Counted from the first letter of the stretch, positions 9,053 to 17,608 are shown. The stretch is 64,000 nt of DNA from JAJCZZ01 sp964569085 (GCA_964569085.1 CAZMTA010000008.1:62001-126000), one strand, 5' to 3'. Numbers and translations: made by a program. The notes: generated by a model from the letters alone, not told the origin.

Positions 9053-10321
9053 TCAGGCCCGCGCCGCCACCTCGACCCGGTCCCGGCCACCCCGCTTGGC
9101 CCGGTACAGCGCCTCGTCCGCCGCGCCCACCAGCGCCTCCAGCGCCACGTCCTGGCCCCGGGAGCCGGCGACGCCGACGCTCACGGTGACGTCGATGGCC
9201 CGGTCCTGGTACACCACGGGGCGGGCCGAGACGGCGCGGCGGACCCGCTCCACCACCGCGCCCACGCGGACCGGGTCCGCGTCGTGGAAGACCAGGAGGA
9301 ACTCCTCGCCTCCCCAGCGCCCGACCTGGTCGTAGGGCCGGAGGCAGGCCTGCACCCGGGCCACGCACTCCCGCAGCACGTGGTCCCCCGCGGCGTGGCC
9401 GAAGCGGTCGTTGATGGACTTGAACCGGTCGATGTCCAGCAGGGCCACCGAGAGCTCCCCGTCTCCCCGCCGGCTCCGCTCGGCGAGCTGCTCCGCGTAG
9501 GCGTGGATGCCCCGGCGGTTCTGGATGCCGGTCAGCGCGTCGGCCAGCGCCATGTCCCGCATGCGGGCCTCGGAGGCGGCCAGCTCCCGGTTGACCTCGC
9601 GGAGCCGCAGGCGATGGCGCTCCTGGGCCTCGGAGTACTTCCGCACGACCTGCTCGGTGAAGAAGGCCAGGCTCAGGATGGTGAGGTAGGCGGCCACGAA
9701 GCGGTAGGCGAACCCGTCGGGGTACGACACCGCGCCGATCCAGGGACCCGCCACGGTGAAGATCAGCACCCAGGCCACCAGGAGGAGGAGGGACAGCGCG
9801 CCGCCGATGCGCCGCCCCGCCACGAAGAGCGCGAAGGCCGGATAGGTGAGCGCCCAGAGCGCCCGGTGCCCGTGGTCGCCCAGCGTCCCGAAGAAGACGA
9901 AGAGGCAGCCGAAGAGCACGATGGCGGCCCGGTAGAGCCAGCGGCCGTCGTCGGTCCGGCGCAGGATGAGGACGCACGCCGTCAGGATCCCGGCCATGGC
10001 GATGTTCACGACGCCTTCGACCCGGGGACCGGTCACCAGGTGGTAGACGCCGAACACCACGAGCATCACCCCGCCGACCCCGGCCACGGAGCCGAACAGG
10101 AGGCGGCGGCGCTCCTCCTCGAAGGTCAGGGGTCGGGTGCTCAGGAGGCGGATGAGCGCGCTCCACACCGGACCCCGGTCGATGCGGATCTCCGACGGGG
10201 GCGGGGGGACGGCCGGCCCCGGAACAGGCGGGCCCGTCACCGGAGGGAGGCCGCCGGGTCCGTCATCCCTCGCCGCCTCCGCCGCCGTCCCCGCCATCGC
10301 CCAGCGCATCCAGCTCGGCAC
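9053..10321 (-). CDS. Membrane-anchored diguanylate cyclase
   Basis: Makes cyclic di-GMP from two GTP. About six hydrophobic helices span residues 70-215, a short coiled stretch follows (EAQERHRLRLREVNRELAASEARMRD), then a complete GGDEF domain with LTGIQNRRG, LDIDRFKSINDRFGH and active-site RWGGEEF. No EAL domain. The start is uncertain: ATG 10321 gives 422 residues but overlaps the upstream amidohydrolase by 59 bp; GTG 10240 would remove the overlap and the proline-rich head. The gene follows the amidohydrolase on the same strand, so the two may be cotranscribed. Confidence 0.9.
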   Translation of the reverse strand: MPSWMRWAMAGTAAEAARDDGPGGLPPVTGPPVPGPAVPPPPSEIRIDRGPVWSALIRLLSTRPLTFEEERRRLLFGSVAGVGGVMLVVFGVYHLVTGPRVEGVVNIAMAGILTACVLILRRTDDGRWLYRAAIVLFGCLFVFFGTLGDHGHRALWALTYPAFALFVAGRRIGGALSLLLLVAWVLIFTVAGPWIGAVSYPDGFAYRFVAAYLTILSLAFFTEQVVRKYSEAQERHRLRLREVNRELAASEARMRDMALADALTGIQNRRGIHAYAEQLAERSRRGDGELSVALLDIDRFKSINDRFGHAAGDHVLRECVARVQACLRPYDQVGRWGGEEFLLVFHDADPVRVGAVVERVRRAVSARPVVYQDRAIDVTVSVGVAGSRGQDVALEALVGAADEALYRAKRGGRDRVEVAARA

Positions 10322-11750
10322 GGCTCAGGAAGTCGCCCTTGGTGACCACGGCCTCCACGGAGCGCGTGTTCTCGATGTCGTCCAGGGGGTTGGCCGACAG
10401 GAGGACCAGGTCCGCCCGGTTCCCTTCGGCCACGGTGCCCATCTCACCCTCCAGGCCGAAGAACTCGGCGGGCCGGATCGTGGCGGCGCGCAGCGCGGCC
10501 CGGGGGGAGAGGCCGGCGCGGACCAGCATGGCCAGCTCGGAGTGGAGGCTGTAGCCGGGCAGCGCGTAGCCGATGGGCGTGTCGGTCCCCGCGCCCAGGG
10601 GCACGTCGGCGTCGTGCATCTCCGCCACCAGGAAGAGGCTCCAGGCACCGAAGGTCGTGTCCCGGGCCGGCTCGCCCCCGGCGCGGTGCTCCGAGGCGGC
10701 CACGGCCCACTCCGCCCGGGCGTCGGCCGGCGCGGCGGCCAGCGCCGCGTCGAAGTCGTCCCGATCGAAGGGCGACGCGATCCCCATGGCGTTCAGGCGC
10801 AGCGTCGGCACCTGGATCGTGGAGGAGAGCGCCTCGAGCACCTCGTTGCACCGCGCCTCGTCGTAGGCCTCGACCGCCGGGAGGCGCTGGAGGGAGTGGA
10901 GCCGGGAGCGGAGGTCCGCCCCGGGGCCGTCGGCCGCGGTGTGGGACCCGAGGATGTCCCGGCGGGCGGCCAGGAGCTCGTCGGCGTTCTCCGCGCACGC
11001 CATCTCGATGTTGCGCAGGTGCTCCAGCGAGCTCATCCGGGGGCCCACCTCCAGCGCCGTCATGGAGAGGGGGACGTGGCCGTCCTTGGGGAGGCCCCGC
11101 TCGTCCGCCGCCTGCACCAGCGCCTCGAAGACCTCCGGCGTGACCATCTCGTAGATCTTGACGAAGTCCACCCCGGCCTCGGCCAGGCGGGCCACGTTGG
11201 CCCGGGCGGCCTCGGGATCCGGGTTCGCGATCCCCAGCGCGGGCCGGTTCTCGCCGTCGTAGACCACGTGCTCGCCGTCGAGGAGCGGGCCGGCGAAGAA
11301 GACCCGGGGCGCCGTCGCCCCCTCGGCCTCCATGCGCTCCACCACCGGCAGCACCTTCTCGAGCATCCCGCCCGTGTCCCGGATGCTGGTGATGCCGTGG
11401 CGCAGGAAGAGCCCCGGCATGGCCTCGGTGAAGCGGTCGTCGTACGTGAGGTGGACGTGGAAGTCCCAGAGCCCGGGGATCAGGTAGCGTCCCGTCCCGT
11501 CCACGACCTCGGCGGCGTCGGGCGCCTCGTCCCCGGCCTCCACCACGCCCACGATGCGGTCCCCGCGCACGAGGACGGTCCGGTTCGGGGTGGCTCCCTG
11601 CTCGGCGTCCACCACGGTGACGTTGGCGATGGCCAGGTCGGCGGGGCCGGCGGCGGAGGACCCGCTTCCGTCGTTCGCGCCGTCCCCGCCGCAGGCGACG
11701 AGGGCGCAGAGGAGGAGGACGGGGGCGAGGCGGAGAGTTCGGAGGCTCAT
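10263..11750 (-). CDS. Amidohydrolase-superfamily lipoprotein
   Basis: A 495-residue extracytoplasmic metal-dependent hydrolase. ATG 11750 gives a signal with lipobox ALVACGGD. The family pattern is clear: ANVTVVDAEQG near the start, metal-binding DFHVHLTY, then a TIM-barrel body with VDFVKIYEM, GAGTDTPIGY (metal-binding Asp) and the C-terminal GNRADLVLLSANPLDDI. This resembles imidazolonepropionase/prolidase-like amidohydrolases common in Gemmatimonadota and Acidobacteriota; the substrate (perhaps a cyclic amide or dipeptide) is unknown. The tail is glycine-rich. The frame stays open far upstream but the lipobox fixes the start. Confidence 0.85.
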   Translation of the reverse strand: MSLRTLRLAPVLLLCALVACGGDGANDGSGSSAAGPADLAIANVTVVDAEQGATPNRTVLVRGDRIVGVVEAGDEAPDAAEVVDGTGRYLIPGLWDFHVHLTYDDRFTEAMPGLFLRHGITSIRDTGGMLEKVLPVVERMEAEGATAPRVFFAGPLLDGEHVVYDGENRPALGIANPDPEAARANVARLAEAGVDFVKIYEMVTPEVFEALVQAADERGLPKDGHVPLSMTALEVGPRMSSLEHLRNIEMACAENADELLAARRDILGSHTAADGPGADLRSRLHSLQRLPAVEAYDEARCNEVLEALSSTIQVPTLRLNAMGIASPFDRDDFDAALAAAPADARAEWAVAASEHRAGGEPARDTTFGAWSLFLVAEMHDADVPLGAGTDTPIGYALPGYSLHSELAMLVRAGLSPRAALRAATIRPAEFFGLEGEMGTVAEGNRADLVLLSANPLDDIENTRSVEAVVTKGDFLSRAELDALGDGGDGGGGGEG

Positions 11751-11851
11751 GGCGGACCGGGCTCGAGGACGGGACGGAGGAAGCCCGTGCAGAGTGGCCC
11801 GGCGTCGACCGGGAGGCAAACCGCGGCGGGTCGTCCGGGCTCCGACGCCGG

Positions 11852-12385
11852 CTACCCGACCGCCTCCACGATGCGCGCCACCGTATCCAGCTTCCGGCGG
11901 GTGTTGGGCCCGCCGAACGCCTTTTCCAGGTGGCGGGTCTTGATCGCCGAGTCGGTGAGGCGACCCCGCCGGAGCCAGAAGACCTCCCGGCCGTCCACCA
12001 CGAAGCGGTCGTCGGGCGTCTCCAGCTCGTCGAGGGCGGCCCGGACGCCGTCGCCCGCCGGCTCCTTCAGGAACGTCACGTAGGGGGTGGACCCGTCGGC
12101 CTCGGCGGCCGCGACGTCGTCCCGCCCCAGGAGGGCCTCCAGCTCCGCGGGGGTGCGCACGAAGGTGTCGACCTCGAAGCCCAGGGCGTCGGCCAGGTGG
12201 GCCTCGACGGCCCGCTCCAGCTCCGCCGGATCCGAGGCGCCCCCGGAGAAGGCCGCGTTCCCGCTGGCCAGGAAGGTCTCCACCTCCTCCAGACCCATCG
12301 CCTCCAGCCGGGCCCGGAGGTCGGCCATCTTCACCCGGCGCTTGCCGAGGTTGATCCCCCGGAAGAACGCCACCCGGCGGCTCAC
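11852..12385 (-). CDS. DUF1697 family protein
   Basis: A 177-residue cytosolic protein of unknown function. The conserved N-terminus VAFFRGINLGKRRVKMADLR and the segment FLASGNAAFSG identify DUF1697 (Pfam family known by sequence only). GTG at 12385 is chosen because it places the conserved RRVAFFRGIN at residue 3, as in other members; the frame is open further upstream without family similarity. It has the usual length for the family. It is a single gene between two unrelated genes; no role can be given. Confidence 0.85.
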   Translation of the reverse strand: MSRRVAFFRGINLGKRRVKMADLRARLEAMGLEEVETFLASGNAAFSGGASDPAELERAVEAHLADALGFEVDTFVRTPAELEALLGRDDVAAAEADGSTPYVTFLKEPAGDGVRAALDELETPDDRFVVDGREVFWLRRGRLTDSAIKTRHLEKAFGGPNTRRKLDTVARIVEAVG

Positions 12386-12585
12386 GCCGCGGCCCCGGCG
12401 AACCCCATCCGTCTCCCCTCCATCCTGCCTCCCGCTTCGGGTCGTTCCCTGTCCGATCGTACCCTCGGCGCCGCCCGCCCGCGAGGGGCCGCCCCGGCCC
12501 CCGTGGCCTTCCGCGCCCGTCTCTGGCCGTCGGGAGCCCCGGGCCGTACCCTTGCCCGGCGCACCCTTCGCCATGGGAGGCGACC

Positions 12586-13416
12586 ATGTCACGCACGCCG
12601 CTGCTCCGCCGCTCCTTCCTCTTCCGGGCCGGCGCTCTGGGCGTCGCCGCGGGCCTCCGGGCCGACACCCTCCTGGCCTCGGAGGGAGGGGCGTCCGACT
12701 CGCCGGCCCCCGTGCCCTCCTTCCCCTACCACGACCCGGAGCGCGTCCAGACCGTGGTCGCCGCCTCCCACGGCAACCTGGCCGTGGTCCGGGAGCTGGT
12801 CCTGGAGCAGCCCGCCCTGGCCAAGGCCTCGTGGGACTGGGGCTTCGGGGACTGGGAGACGGCCCTGGGCGCGGCAGCCCACACCGGGCGCCGGGAGATC
12901 GCCGAGCTCCTGCTGGCCCACGGGGCGCGGCCGACGCTGTTCTCCGCCGCCATGCTGGGTGACCTGGGTACCGTCCGCGCCTTCCTCGAGGCCGACCCCG
13001 GCCTCTACCGCCTCCACGGACCCCACGGGATCCCGCTCCTGAGCCACGCCCGGGCCGGAGGCGAGGCAGCCGAACCCGTCGTGGCCTGGATGCTGGAGCG
13101 GTTCGGCGAGGACGACCGGGTCCACCGCTTCCCCGCCGGGGACGACACGGACGCCCGGTACGGCGGGAGCTACCGCTTCGGGACCGAGCCGGCGCTGACG
13201 CTGGTGGTCGGGGTGGGTGGACGCCCGCCCGCGCTCCTGGTGGGCCCGGGCCGGCTGGTCAGCCCACTGGTCGAGGTGGAGGCCGACGTCTTCCACCCGG
13301 CCGGGGCGCCGGCCGTGCGCCTGCGCTTCGTGGTCGAGGGCGGGCGTACCTCGGCGCTCGAGGTGGTGGACGGGCCGGTGCGGCTGCGGGGGGAGCGGGT
13401 GGTGGACGGGGCCTGA
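12586..13416 (+). CDS. Exported ankyrin-repeat protein with Tat-like signal
   Basis: A 276-residue protein with an N-terminal RRSFLFRAGALGVAAGL, a twin-arginine-like signal. Residues 50-170 hold ankyrin-like helices (HGNLAVVRELVLEQPALAKAS; HTGRREIAELLLAHGARP; LGDLGTVRAFLEADPGL). The C-terminal third is beta-rich (ALEVVDGPVRLRGERV) and unrecognised. Ankyrin repeats bind other proteins; the partner is unknown. ATG 12586 follows GGGAGGCGACC, a good ribosome-binding site. Confidence 0.7.
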   Translation: MSRTPLLRRSFLFRAGALGVAAGLRADTLLASEGGASDSPAPVPSFPYHDPERVQTVVAASHGNLAVVRELVLEQPALAKASWDWGFGDWETALGAAAHTGRREIAELLLAHGARPTLFSAAMLGDLGTVRAFLEADPGLYRLHGPHGIPLLSHARAGGEAAEPVVAWMLERFGEDDRVHRFPAGDDTDARYGGSYRFGTEPALTLVVGVGGRPPALLVGPGRLVSPLVEVEADVFHPAGAPAVRLRFVVEGGRTSALEVVDGPVRLRGERVVDGA

Positions 13417-13458
13417 GGGCGCCCCTCAGTTGACGATGCGGGCGGCCCGTGTCCCCAC

Positions 13459-13995
13459 CTACCCGCCGCCCGCGGCGATGCGGGCCGCCTCCACCGCCAC
13501 CGGATGGATGGCCGTGTTCTGCGCCGCCAGCGCCACCCACCGCCCGTCCCGGTGCTCGAAGACCGTGATGAGCCGCGTGCGCAGCAGCCCCGGCTCCGTC
13601 TCCTCCACCCCCGGGGGGAGGCGCTCGTAGCCGACCAGGCGGAACTCCAGCTCCGCCAGGGCGCCCCGCTCCCCCACCCGCCGCACGCCCAGGACCTCCG
13701 CCTCCAGGGTGGACCGGGCGAAGATGGTGCCGAAGAGCTCGGCGTGGCGCGCCCGGTTGGCCTCCCGGTCGGGGAAGTGCATGCCCAGGATGTTGGTGAA
13801 GCCGCTCTCCTCGGCGAAGGCCCGGACCCAGCGGTCCGCGTCCCGGGTGTTCCAGGCGGTGGTCAGGTCCTGGAGCGTCCGCTCCACACCGGCGAGGTCG
13901 GGCAGGTCGCCCGTGTCGTCCGCGGGCGGGGGCGCGGCGGTGCACGCCGCCAGCCAGAGGAGGGCCCCCGCGTGGACGAATCGGGAAGGTCGCAT
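13459..13995 (-). CDS. NTF2-like (SgcJ/DUF4440-type) lipoprotein
   Basis: A 178-residue exported protein. ATG 13995 gives a signal ending LLWLAAC (lipobox). The body has the NTF2-like pattern: a helix LAGVERTLQDLTTAWNTRDADRWVRAFAEE, then FTNILGM, the helix ANRARHAELFGTIF, and strands ending RTRLITVFEHRDGRWVALAAQNT, as in the SgcJ/EcaC and DUF4440 groups. These domains bind small hydrophobic ligands; no ligand can be named. It is upstream of nothing obvious; the next gene on the same strand is the unrelated M56-TonB gene. Confidence 0.72.
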   Translation of the reverse strand: MRPSRFVHAGALLWLAACTAAPPPADDTGDLPDLAGVERTLQDLTTAWNTRDADRWVRAFAEESGFTNILGMHFPDREANRARHAELFGTIFARSTLEAEVLGVRRVGERGALAELEFRLVGYERLPPGVEETEPGLLRTRLITVFEHRDGRWVALAAQNTAIHPVAVEAARIAAGGG

Positions 13996-14103
13996 GGGCT
14001 CACGATACGGGGGACGGCCCACCCCCGCCACGAGCGACGGGGCCGGACCGTCGAGGGTCCGGCCCCGCCCCGGCTCCCGCGTCCGGACCGACCCCGCGGC
14101 CGG

Positions 14104-15426
14104 CTACCGGATCTGGAAGGTGATGGGGAAGGACACCCACACCGGCACCGGCTCGTCCCCGTTCCGCGCCGGCGAGAACTCGTAGACGTCGGCCACCCGG
14201 AGCGCGGCCTGGTCCAGCGCCTCGTGGCCCGAGCTCCGGTCGATCCGGACGTCCCGGACCACGCCGTCCGCGCCGATGAAGAAGTAGACGCGCACGGCGC
14301 CGCCGATCCCGGCCTCCCGGAGGAGCGGCGGGTAGTTCTCCGCCATGGCCGCGATGACCTCCATGCGGTTCGTGATGGACGGGGCCACGGTGAACGGGGT
14401 GAAGGTGGGCTCGGCCGCCATCTCCTCCGGCGACCTGGGCTGCGGCTCCGGGGGATCGTCGGGCATTCCCTCGGGCTCGATGAGCTGGACGCCGGAGGGC
14501 GGCGCCACGTCCCCGGGGGACACGGGGCTCTCCACACCGCACGCCTGCACCCCGACCACGACGGCGAGGACGAGGAGGGCGGCGCCCAGGAGCTTCGATC
14601 GGGAGGAGGTCGGGCGGGTCATGGTCACGATCCTTTCTTCGAGGGACGTCGAGCGTTCGCTGAAGGCGGCCAGCGCCAGGGTCGGACCCGAGGCGCGCTC
14701 GGCCACGGTGAGGAGGCTGGAGCCGTAGGTCCGCGGATCCGGGTGTCGGGCGAGGACGCGGCGGTCGCAGTCCACCTCCATGGCGGTGCGCAGGCGGCGG
14801 AGCTGCCACCAGGTCACCGGGTTCCACGGGGTCAGGAGGACGGCGCCCAGCCCCGCGGCCAGGAGGAGGGGATCCCGGGCCCGGAGGTGCTCCGCCTCGT
14901 GCTCCAGCACCATGCGGAGCTCCGCCTCGGGGAGGGTCAGGACCCACCGGGGCAGCACGACCCAGCCCCGGAGCAGGCCGGCCACCGCCGGGCCCCGGTT
15001 CTCGGAGACGAGGACGTCGTGGCCCATGAGGCCGACCTCCGCCCACCCTCCGCGATCCGCGGCCAGCGTCCGGTGGGCACGGACCAGCGCGACCAGCACC
15101 CCCAGCGTGCCCGCGGCCCAGAGCCCGCCGAGGGCCGTCCCCAGGAGGCCCGCCCAGGAGGAGACGGCGGCCCCGACCCGGAGGCCGGGGATCTCCACCA
15201 CCGGCACCGCGCCCAGCGCGCCCAGCGCGCCCGCCGAGCCCGCCCCCGACGGGGCCAGCATCCCCGCCATCCCAAGGGCGAGGAGCACGCCGGGAGCCAG
15301 GAGCGCGGTCAGCCACACCCAGCGGGAGGGGCGGCCCAGGCGCCGCAGCCCGGCGTCGGCGGTCCACGCGGCGGCGCCGGCCAGCACCGAGACCGCGGTC
15401 AGGAAGACCATCACGTCGGCCGTCAT
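14104..15426 (-). CDS. BlaR1-like M56 metallopeptidase fused to a TonB C-terminal domain
   Basis: A 440-residue membrane protein that partners the BlaI repressor. Four or five N-terminal membrane helices (residues 1-115, and one near 280-295: LLGAALLVLAVVVGVQAC) surround a cytoplasmic M56 zinc protease with HEAEH near residue 172. After the last helix comes a periplasmic proline-rich linker and a TonB C-terminal domain (about 350-440: NYPPLLREAGIGGAVRVYFFIGADGVVRDVRIDRSSGHEALDQAALR, seen in parts). Classic BlaR1 has a penicillin-binding sensor here instead. ATG 15426 overlaps the BlaI stop by 4 bp. The signal sensed is unknown; the family logic is sensing outside, then cleavage of BlaI. Confidence 0.85.
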   Translation of the reverse strand: MTADVMVFLTAVSVLAGAAAWTADAGLRRLGRPSRWVWLTALLAPGVLLALGMAGMLAPSGAGSAGALGALGAVPVVEIPGLRVGAAVSSWAGLLGTALGGLWAAGTLGVLVALVRAHRTLAADRGGWAEVGLMGHDVLVSENRGPAVAGLLRGWVVLPRWVLTLPEAELRMVLEHEAEHLRARDPLLLAAGLGAVLLTPWNPVTWWQLRRLRTAMEVDCDRRVLARHPDPRTYGSSLLTVAERASGPTLALAAFSERSTSLEERIVTMTRPTSSRSKLLGAALLVLAVVVGVQACGVESPVSPGDVAPPSGVQLIEPEGMPDDPPEPQPRSPEEMAAEPTFTPFTVAPSITNRMEVIAAMAENYPPLLREAGIGGAVRVYFFIGADGVVRDVRIDRSSGHEALDQAALRVADVYEFSPARNGDEPVPVWVSFPITFQIR

Positions 15427-15830
15427 CCGTCCTCCCCGCCCCGGTCGGGGCCGGCACCGGTGTCGTCCTCGCCGAGGCGCTCGGCCAGGAGGTCCCGCAT
15501 GCGCTCCAGCTCGTCCCGGGAGACCTGCTCGTCCTCCACCAGACGGGTGAGGAGGAGCTCCGGGGAGCCGCGGAAGAGGTTCCGGGTCAGGCGCTTCAGG
15601 GCGCTGGAGCCGGCGTCGCTCCGCTCCACCAGCGGGCGGTAGCGGTGCGCGCGGCCTTCGGCGCGGTGGGTCACGTGCCCCTTCTCCTCCAGCACCCGGA
15701 GGACGGTGAGCACGGTGGTGTAGGCCAGGTCGTCGGCGAGCGTCTCCTGGACCTCGGCCACGGTGGACGGTCCCCGGTCCCACAGGACCGTCATCACGTC
15801 CAACTCTCGATCGGTGAACTGCACGTCCAT
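15423..15830 (-). CDS. BlaI/MecI-family repressor
   Basis: A 135-residue winged-helix repressor. N-terminal FTDRELDVMTVLWDRGPSTVAEVQETL and the recognition region YTTVLTVLRVLEEKGHVTHR are typical of BlaI/MecI/CopY proteins, whose C-terminal helices dimerise and are cut by the M56 partner. It is the first gene of a two-gene operon, overlapping the M56-TonB gene by ATGA. Two operator-like palindromes lie just upstream, so autoregulation is likely. Confidence 0.92.
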   Translation of the reverse strand: MDVQFTDRELDVMTVLWDRGPSTVAEVQETLADDLAYTTVLTVLRVLEEKGHVTHRAEGRAHRYRPLVERSDAGSSALKRLTRNLFRGSPELLLTRLVEDEQVSRDELERMRDLLAERLGEDDTGAGPDRGGEDG

Positions 15831-15839
15831 CGGCGGCTC

Positions 15840-15857
15840 CTACTAGAAGTGTAGTAG
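15840..15857. promoter_or_regulatory. BlaI-type operator 1, overlapping the blaI ribosome-binding site
   Basis: Perfect 6-bp inverted repeat CTACTA-GAAGTG-TAGTAG ending 10 bp before the blaI start. Known BlaI/MecI operators use TACTA/TAGTA (TACA/TGTA) half-sites, so the match is strong. The inner edge overlaps the AGGAG ribosome-binding site. Confidence 0.8.
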
Positions 15858-15884
15858 CAACCTGGGACGGCCGAGCCGGGCTGT

Positions 15885-15902
15885 CAACTATTTTCTTAGT
15901 AG
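15885..15902. promoter_or_regulatory. BlaI-type operator 2
   Basis: CAACTA-TTTTCT-TAGTAG has the same geometry as operator 1 (6-bp arms, 6-bp spacer) with one mismatch, 45 bp centre to centre from it. A minus-strand TTGACA (15887 down to 15882), a possible -35 box, overlaps its inner arm; no clear -10 was found at 17 bp. Confidence 0.65.
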
Positions 15903-16031
15903 AAGGCGGCGCCGAGGGCGGGGCCTGCGTCCGCCGCGCGGGTCCCCGGGCCCCGCGGGCATCCCGTCCATCCGGCACGCCCTTAGATTGGGACGTCCCG
16001 CTCCCACGTCCCCTCCCCACCCCGCCGTCCC

Positions 16032-17018
16032 ATGATCGTCGTCACCGGAGGCGCAGGCTTCATCGGCTCGAACCTCGTGGCCGCCCTCGACGAGGCGGGC
16101 CACGGGCCCGTCAGCGTCGTCGACCGCCTGGGCCACGACGACAAGTGGAAGAACCTGCGCCGTCACGAGCTCGACGAGATCGTGGACCCGGCGGACACCT
16201 TCGACTTCCTGGACCAGCGGAAGGCGGAGATCGAGTACCTGGTCCACATGGGCGCCATCAGCGCCACCACCGAGACCGACGCGGACCTCATCGCCGAGAC
16301 GAACATCCGGCTTCCCCAGGCGCTCTGGGACTGGTGCACCTGGAACGAGGTGCCCTTCCTCTACGCCTCCTCGGCGGCCACGTACGGAGACGGCGAGGCG
16401 GGCTTCTCCGACGACGAGTCGCCCGAGGCGCTGGCCCGGCTGGTGCCCATGAACGCGTACGGGTGGAGCAAGCACGCCTTCGATCGGTGGGCCGTGCGTC
16501 AGGCGAGGTCGGACCGGCCCACGCCGCCCCAGTGGGTGGGGCTCAAGTTCTTCAACGTCTACGGGCCCAACGAGTATCACAAAGGCGGGATGATGAGCCA
16601 CGTCACCCGTTCCTGGCCCGCGGCCCGGGACGGGGAGCCGGTGAGGCTCTTCCGGTCCCACCGTCCGGACTACGAGGACGGGGGCCAGAAGCGGGACTTC
16701 GTCTACGTGAAGGACTGCGTGGACGTCATGCTCTGGCTCATGGAGCACCGGCACGTGAACGGGATCTTCAACCTGGGCACCGGGCGCGCCCAGACGTGGC
16801 TCGAGCTCATGGGCGCGCTCTACGACGCCGCCGGCACCGGGATGCGGGTGGACTGGGTGGACACCCCGGAGGAGATCCGGGACCGCTACCAGTACTTCAC
16901 CCAGGCGGACATGGCCAAGCTCCGCCAGGCGGGCTACGACCGCCCCTTCCGCACCGTCGAGGAAGGCGTGGCCGACTACGTGGAGAGCCACCTGGCCACG
17001 GACGACCCGTACCGGTAG
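16032..17018 (+). CDS. hldD: ADP-L-glycero-D-manno-heptose 6-epimerase
   Basis: Converts ADP-D-glycero-manno-heptose to the L-glycero form for the inner core of lipopolysaccharide, consistent with a diderm cell. A 328-residue extended SDR enzyme: NAD(P)-binding TGGAGFIGSN at 5-14, the HldD-typical HMGAISATTETD, catalytic Tyr143-x3-Lys147 (NAYGWSKHAF), FFNVYGPNEYHKGGMMS and KRDFVYVKD. Full length. No other heptose gene is adjacent. Confidence 0.93.
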   Translation: MIVVTGGAGFIGSNLVAALDEAGHGPVSVVDRLGHDDKWKNLRRHELDEIVDPADTFDFLDQRKAEIEYLVHMGAISATTETDADLIAETNIRLPQALWDWCTWNEVPFLYASSAATYGDGEAGFSDDESPEALARLVPMNAYGWSKHAFDRWAVRQARSDRPTPPQWVGLKFFNVYGPNEYHKGGMMSHVTRSWPAARDGEPVRLFRSHRPDYEDGGQKRDFVYVKDCVDVMLWLMEHRHVNGIFNLGTGRAQTWLELMGALYDAAGTGMRVDWVDTPEEIRDRYQYFTQADMAKLRQAGYDRPFRTVEEGVADYVESHLATDDPYR

Positions 17019-17216
17019 GCAGCGGGTCACGGCCGCCGCCCGCCTGACTTCGCAGCCGGGAGTTCAGGCGCGTACCCTGTTGGCTGCGAACACGGCGTAG
17101 GACGCCGACTTCGCAGCCAGCTCCGGAGGACGGCGACGCTCTTGGCTGCGAACACGGCGTATGGCGCCGTGTTCGCAGCCGAACGTGGGCCGGGAGCTCT
17201 CGCTGGCTGCGAAGTC
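17018..17216. repeat. Mini-array of 37-bp palindromic repeats with 24-25-bp spacers
   Basis: Two full 37-bp copies lie at 17082-17118 and 17144-17180. Both begin GGCTGCGAACACGGCGTA and end TTCGCAGCC. A right half-copy ends at 17057 (GACTTCGCAGCC, 17046-17057, with a degenerate left part from 17018) and a left half-copy begins at 17205 (GGCTGCGAAGTC). The stretches between copies are 24, 25 and 24 bp and unlike each other. The second copy is a perfect hairpin with 16-bp arms (17144-17159 and 17165-17180) and a 5-nt loop. The unit period is 61-62 bp. No cas gene lies in the window. The rest of this gene-free stretch, 17217-17401, shows nothing further. Confidence 0.75.
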
Positions 17217-17401
17217 AGGGTGCGCCGGCGGGCATCAGGACCGGTCGGACGTCCGGCGGTCCCCGCCCCCGCCGGACGGCCCGCCCGCCCTCGCCTGAAT
17301 CGAAGTCGCCCCCCTCCCGTAGTATCTTCCAGGAGGGCCCGCGCCCCCGGGGAGACCCGGCGCGCCCGGCCCCGAGGAGACCCCAGCGCAGGAGGTAGGA
17401 C

Positions 17402-17608
17402 GTGGCCAGGTGCGAGGGAACCACGCTCAAGGGCGACCAGTGCCGCCGGGAGGCCCGCCCCGGCTCGAGCTACTGCTCCATCCACGCCGAGCAGGGCCCG
17501 CCGGGCCGCAGCGCCGACCCCATGGACTGGGACGTCGACACGCTGGTGAAGACCGCGGTGGGCTTCGGCCTGCTGGCCGCCATCGTGCTCTTCCGGATCA
17601 AGCGGTAG
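17402..17608 (+). CDS. Small cysteine-motif, single-span membrane protein
   Basis: A 68-residue protein starting with GTG 17402 after a strong AGGAGGT ribosome-binding site. The N-terminal half has C4-x9-C14-x10-C25-x2-H28 (CEGTTLKGDQC and YCSIH), a likely zinc-binding knuckle seen in small proteins of unknown function. The C-terminal half is one membrane helix (VKTAVGFGLLAAIVLFRIKR). It may bind or sense metal at the membrane; function unknown. Confidence 0.7.
   Translation: MARCEGTTLKGDQCRREARPGSSYCSIHAEQGPPGRSADPMDWDVDTLVKTAVGFGLLAAIVLFRIKR

Noticed and set aside
10263..12668. An 801-residue amidohydrolase with a long N-terminal extension
   Set aside because: The first 300 residues overlap other genes and are arginine/glycine-rich shadow; the lipobox at 11750 marks the real start.
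17018..17216. A true CRISPR array
   Set aside because: Only two full repeats, 16-bp arms far more symmetrical than CRISPR repeats, short 24-25-bp inner parts and no cas genes. Kept as an unexplained repeat array.
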